The notes beneath the pieces were generated by a model. The model was not told the origin of the DNA. It searched no databases and saw only the letters and a list, made by a program, of their open reading frames with translations. Of a DNA stretch of 64,000 nucleotides, positions 58,836 through 64,000 are shown piece after piece (the stretch's first letter is position 1; every line of letters begins with the position of its first letter). Source of the stretch: Stercorarius parasiticus (taxonomy: Eukaryota; Chordata; Aves; Charadriiformes; Stercorariidae); NCBI GenBank assembly GCA_013396915.1, contig VWZL01001321.1, positions 190,593-254,592 on the forward strand, given 5' to 3'. The position numbers were made by a program, and so were the translations under genes.

Positions 58836-61476
58836 GTAAATCTAAAGAGGTTTGTGCCTATAGAGAGCCGTGGGAGAGGAGCAGGGGTGCGTAGGACTAG
58901 CAGGCAGCAAATGCTGGTTTGCTGAGCTTAGTATAAATTGGAAGGTGGAATTTTTTACATTGGGAAAGTTTACCAAGACGCTATGTTTCATTTTATGATG
59001 CTATTAATGCATTTATACAGAGTTATTTCCCAGTAGTTTTTCCAGAGAGTTCATTTACTGAGACTTCCAAGCTGAGACTCTTTTTCTTTTCAAAAGGCTA
59101 CTTTAAAAATGCTTCCTTCATGAGCATTCTACGGTTTTGTGGATGCAAATATTAAACACCTTTTCCGCATTGCGTTTTTAATTTGGTATGTATTCTAGCA
59201 TTCACATGCTTGTGTGCTTCTAGGCACAACAGTTGTCAGTTCCCTTCAAGAAGGAAGCCACAGAAAGTGCAGACTGCCTGCTTAGCACCTTGAGTTGCTG
59301 CTCTGATTGCTTTAGGCTTACAGGGTTGCCGATGCACCACTGTCGAGACTAGTTTATGAAACTTGACTTTCTTTCATTTAATGAATATTTCAGAGGAAAG
59401 TAGTTATGGTAGAACAAATAATTAGGCAGATATGGAGCAAATTGGAGACTTTTGGGGGGAGGATTCTTGGGTTTTGGCTAGTTTGGAAGCGGGCGTTAGG
59501 CACGGGAAGGTCATGTTGTGGGACAAAAGTTGGGCACAGAAAGCCCTAAAGAGGATAGCAGAGTGGCCAGAGGACATGGGAGTTGGGAGCCTTGGCAGAT
59601 GAGACGAATGGAGTGGGTGTTGTGTGAGCTCCTGGCAGGGCACAGGTAGATGTTTATGTGATTGAGAGGTTTGGGATAGTCAATATATAGAGAAAAGACT
59701 TGTGATGTTTTGAGGGGCAAGAAGCAGCTCTGTTTCAAGGATTGCAGGATGAAAGGGGGAGATATTTGCTGGTGGAGAAGCAGAGGGAACGTAGGAAGGA
59801 GCCTGGTGTGGGGGAAGCTGATGTGGTTGGGGAGAAAAACATCTTTAAAGTGGTGCTTGTGAGGGCAAGGCGGGTTCTGCAGAGGAACAGGGGTCGCTGG
59901 GGGTTTTGTCATCTCAACTTGGGGAGGGAAGGGAGAAAGAGAAATAAATGGGCGTTCCTGAAAGCTGGGAGAAGATGGGCAAAAGCAAAGTTGCTGCAGT
60001 GCTAGAGTATCAGGGGAAAAAGCTCAGCTCGACAGAAAGCTCTTACCTTCTAATTAATATGCTTCTCTGAAAAGACTGCCAAAAGCCATGGAGGGACTTC
60101 AAGGTGCAGAGATGTCTCTGCAGGGGTGTTGATAGAAATCATAACTGGAGAAGATAAATGAGAGCAAGAGGTGCCTGACCTCGGAGGTATTTGGCAAAAC
60201 ACAAGCGAGGTGAAAGTTAATCTTCCCAGGATCTCCACGCTGCTCTGACAGCGTCGCTGGGTCAGCGAGGGCTGCAGATGGATGGTGGAACTGATGGAAG
60301 CGTAGGAGGAAGCTGCAATACGTCCTGGTGCCCTTATTTTTGTTGCATCTCAGCAGATGCAAATATAACACGGAGAAGGCTTTGTGTCGAGCTGTTTGCA
60401 CTGTATTTGCAAAAGTGACTTAAAACTTTGCGCGTGACTCTGGTTCCTAAACGCCTCCGTGAACATGGGCTTGGGAACTCATGTCCCTTATTTCATTCAG
60501 GGGGAACAGCCTCCTGAAGCTAATAAGTTGGATCTGAAAGAGAGAATAGCTTTTATTTAAATTAAAATGGGGAAGAAGCTATAATGACTCTGAAGAGATG
60601 GAGGGTATTCAGGCTAATAATTTAGAGCACTTCAATTGTGTCAAGGCTCTCTGGCGCGGTGAGGAGCTGCGTGCTGTGCTGCATAGCTGGAGACACCTGA
60701 AGCTTGGATGCTACAAATACTTCATTCTACCACGGGAGCTTGCTGAAAGCTGCACTTAATGTTTTTGCTTACTACAGCAAGTGCGTTTATATTGCAGAGG
60801 AGCAGCTCTATGGATTTCTCAGGTGTCTGGGTTGAATTACGGGCTAATAAATGATTAATCTAAATAGCAATGTGTATTTTCATTTGAAAGCTATAATACG
60901 GCATCATGCTGGTGGGATTCAGGGCGTCTCTGGCTGTTGCTGGGTACTAATAGCCCATCTCCTCTGGCAAAACTGTTGGCTTTGCAACCTGCTACAAAGC
61001 AATTACTTGCTTTAAAATGCTCTCTTCGTTTGCCGCAGTTCTTTACCTGCGTTCTTCTGTTTTTTGCAAAACTTGGGGTTGCCACAGTTCTCTAGCAAAA
61101 CAGAAGAATGTGGGTAAACTTGGGATGAAAATCTAAGCTCTGCCCTGTGTGATATCCATGGTTTTAATTGTTAGCACTGTGTCATTTGGCCAAACTCGAT
61201 AGAAATAAGTCTCCAGCTCTTCTAAGACAACAGAAGATCAGTGTTGAAATTGGAAAACCTCTTTTTAATAAATGTGAAATCACACTAAATCCTCATAAAG
61301 GTGCTGGAATTTTGGTCAGCTCTAATGCTGTAATTTCTCTGAGCGAAGATTGATGCTGAGTTTGGTGCGGTGCACTCTTGCTATATTTTTAGCTATCCCA
61401 AAAGACTGACTATTAGACTTTAGAAAGGAGCAGTAGATGACTTTTTTTCCTTTTTTCGTTTCACTTCCCACCCCAG
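58836..61476 (+). other. KTN1 intron 6
   Basis: A 2,641-base intron, GTAAAT to CACCCCAG. Purine-rich sequence covers about 59.4-60.0 kb on the plus strand. No gene or clear repeat is recognised. Confidence 0.85.
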
Positions 61477-61617
61477 GAGCTGGTTGCAGAAAAGGAGAGA
61501 AACGGCTTGCTTACAGCGAAAATGCGAGAGCGCATCAACACACTAGAAAAGGAGCACGGCACTTTCCAGAGTAAAATACACGTCAGCTACCAAGAATCTC
61601 AGCAGATGAAGATAAAG
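61477..61617 (+). CDS. KTN1: KTN1 coding exon 7
   Basis: This encodes residues 360-406: ELVAEKERNGLLTAKMRER, then INTLEKEHGTFQSKIHVSYQ and ESQQMKIK. It is coiled-coil sequence rich in Glu, Lys and Gln. It is phase 0 at both ends; acceptor CCCCAG, donor AAAG|GTAAAT. Confidence 0.95.
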
Positions 61618-63402
61618 GTAAATGCTTTGCTAAAACTGTTGGAGTTGATGTTCATGCACAAGCAGATCAGCCTCTGCTTTAGCCAGGGTGCAGCATTTGG
61701 TGTTTGCTCACCCAGAAACTAGCTTCACTCATTACCCTGAGCGTTGAATACGATGTGCTGGTAGCTGGTATCACACATCTGCGTGAGGATGGGAAACTGT
61801 GTTAAAGTCAGTTTCCTGTCTTAAAGGAAAGACAAAATGTTCTCATAAGTGACTCTTGTAGTCTGTAAAAGACCAGTGCTAGCTGGGCAGCCGGTCTCTG
61901 ATCCAGCTACTTTTGCTTCGTGGTATGCTGTTGAAACGTTATTCAATTGAAGTGTAAAATCTAATTGAAATACCTTCAGGGAGCCACAAATGCTGTTAAC
62001 CCTTACCAGCTGATAAATCTAATCTTTTTTTTTTTTAATTTATAGTACAGAGTGACAACACAGTGTAATATATAAGAAATATCATTGCGTGGGAGAGCGT
62101 TTTGCTGAGACTGTTTGAAGGGCAAACACTTGCATTTTTTTAAGACCCTTGTTACTGCCTCCTGATGTTGCACTGAAATGGAGTGACCTCAGAAGAGTTT
62201 GTTTCATCAGATTAAAAAGTTTGACTTAAAGCTTTCTAAGACAAAGGGACCCTCTCACACCAACTTGGCTGGTGTCGGAGGCGAAGCTGGAGAAAGGATG
62301 CGCAGAGGAGCCAGGGCTCTGGCTCTGCTCCCCCTGCTGATGTGCTGCAGCATTGCAGAGAAGCTGAAATTTTATGGTCAAAGACTCTAGTTGTATGGGG
62401 CTTGTGGCCCTGCTTCTCTTGTATATCTGTTGGCATTAAAAATAGAAAAAACACAAAGGGGAAGGGGAACCAAGAGAAGCCAAGCTAGAGGTGGTTGCCC
62501 TGCAAGGGATGGCTGTCTCCTCCTGTGGTCGTTATGCAAACCTTTGTTTGGATTTTTTTTTAATATAAAAAATTCTCACTGGTGAGTCAGCCGATTGATG
62601 AAACTGGGTCTTGGAAATGGCGTCAACCATATGTACAAACTGGCACCAGTAAGAGGAAGAAGATATTACAGGTGTAGTGCTGGAAGGTTTCCAAAGCAGG
62701 CTGTTGGGCTCTAAGACCAGCTATATCGTCTGCATATGCAGAGTCCATTTTTTTTTTTTCCCTTTGAATCCTGTCTTTTGTTTTTGTTCGCGCTATTCTG
62801 AAGCAGCCTTGGGTTGTCAGGGCTTCTTTCTGCCTCAGTTTGGAACCATGTTGCAAATGCAATCAAAGCATATTATTGCCTAAATAAAGGATATATTTCA
62901 TAATCTTGACTTCAGGGTGTTAGATGAAGACTAGCCTTTTGCAGTTTACATGCTGTAATCTGTGTATTGTTAGTTATCTTATACTTCTCCTGCTTTATTT
63001 AAAGGCTTTGTAAACTTCTAATATTAACTAGTGGTGCATTTAACTTATTACCTTTTGGAAACGTCATTTATTGATAACCAGTTGTTGACAAGTATCTAAA
63101 GTTATACAGCTGAGCATTTGGTATCTTAAGAACTACTCGTATTATTTAAAAATTAAAAGTTGCCTTGATGCACAGTTGGTACGCTGGTATAAAAAGAAAT
63201 CAGTGCTTTTATTTGAGCAAGAGAGTCTGAGTTGCATAATTTAACTGAAGAGTGGGGGTGTGAGGAAGGAAGTGCCCCCTTCCAAAAAATCCACTTAGTT
63301 TTATTTAATTAAACTATGGTGATATCTTACCTGCTGTTATTGGGCTTTTACTTCTCCTTAGTTTAATCTGTTTTAGAATTGATCTTTTTTTCCCCCCATC
63401 AG
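61618..63402 (+). other. KTN1 intron 7
   Basis: A 1,785-base intron, GTAAAT to CCCCCCATCAG. T-runs near 62027-62036 and 62750-62759. No other gene is seen. Confidence 0.85.
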
Positions 63403-63509
63403 TTCCAGCAACTCCGTGAGCAGATGGAGGCAGAAATAAGCCACCTGAAGCAGGAAAACGGTATCCTGAGAGATGCTGTCAGTACTTCTACCAATCAAAT
63501 GGAGAGCAA
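63403..63509 (+). CDS. KTN1: KTN1 coding exon 8 (last in window)
   Basis: This encodes residues 407-441 plus two bases of the next codon: FQQLREQMEAEISHLKQENG, then ILRDAVSTSTNQMES. It continues the kinectin coiled coil. The donor is GCAA|GTATGT. With this exon about 441 residues are present, roughly a third of the approximately 1,360 residues of full-length kinectin; the rest lies to the right. Confidence 0.94.
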
Positions 63510-64000
63510 GTATGTTAGCAGCTACTCGGAGCTCTGTGTGTTTTTAAGCCTTCCCTGAGGAGTTGTTTTGGCTTCTGCTCCTTTTGTTTCCACCTCCTTG
63601 GCTGTCTCTGAATTTGTGGTTACACTAGGAACACAGTTATTTTGGGCTGGGGAGGCAGCTATTTGTATTTGCATGGAGCCAAGGCTTTCAAAACAGATTA
63701 CTGTCTTCTATCAGTTTGAAGCCTGAATTTTTAAGAGTGTGGGTGCTGAGGCTCGAATGGAAAAGTGCAGAAGTGCTCAGCCACAGTTGGTGTTTTTGGC
63801 AGGGTATGTATCCATTCCCCTGGGGCTTTAGGAGAGGTGCTGATACTGGCCTCTTGGCAGAACAATAGCTCTGAATTTATAAATCAGTCTTGCAATAAGA
63901 AAAAAAAATCTCAACGCCCTGCAGTTAATGGTACCGCTAGGGCGGCACTTGGATTTATCTGCTGGTCTAGCAAATATTTGGAGAAACAAAAAGGCATCTC
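63510..64000 (+). other. KTN1 intron 8, start
   Basis: Intronic sequence running off the right edge. No exon or repeat is recognised. Confidence 0.8.

Overview
This window reads as avian nuclear DNA. The evidence is CR1 retroposon fragments (the most common bird interspersed repeat), a retroviral-type solo LTR, intron-rich genes with vertebrate splice sites, and the gene order ATG14 - TBPL2 - KTN1, which as I recall is the usual amniote order (human 14q22.3). The species cannot be told from the sequence. Three protein-coding genes, one tRNA gene and several repeats are supported. I found no bacterial, viral or CRISPR-like system.

Layout. 1-303: first coding exon of ATG14 (minus strand; the rest of the gene lies off the left edge), with a CpG-rich leader and promoter to about 450. 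831-1272: an antisense CR1 piece. 1273-3761: spacer, presumably including the TBPL2 3'UTR. 3762-13459: complete TBPL2 on the minus strand, seven coding exons that join without a frame break into a 326-residue protein. A tRNA-Gly(TCC) gene lies on the plus strand inside TBPL2 intron 1, next to exon 1. 13460-25923: about 12.5 kb between the TBPL2 promoter and the KTN1 promoter, with no recognisable gene. It contains a solo LTR (about 19614-20115), an ancient amniote repeat near 17.6 kb, and AT-rich blocks that look like non-coding regulatory DNA. 25924-26654: assembly gap of 731 N. 26655-64000: the 5' third of KTN1 (plus strand): a likely non-coding first exon in a CpG island, a first intron of about 22.7 kb, then seven coding exons (49506-63509). 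The gene continues off the right edge.

Function. ATG14 is the autophagy-specific subunit of the class III PI3-kinase complex. TBPL2 is the germ-line TBP paralogue that supports oocyte transcription. KTN1 is kinectin, an ER membrane coiled-coil protein that binds kinesin. They are neighbours rather than a pathway: ATG14 and TBPL2 run in the same direction, and TBPL2 and KTN1 are divergent.

Method limits. Exon borders were set by reading GT/AG sites and checking that phases join. Repeats and motifs were recognised by eye from remembered consensus sequences, without alignment. Transcription starts, UTR ends and regulatory calls are inference. The most interesting items are the tRNA gene antisense to the start of TBPL2, a CLEAR-like E-box in the ATG14 leader, a diverged 35-bp sequence present twice in the spacer with one copy abutting POU/SOX motifs, and a cluster of kappaB-like sites.
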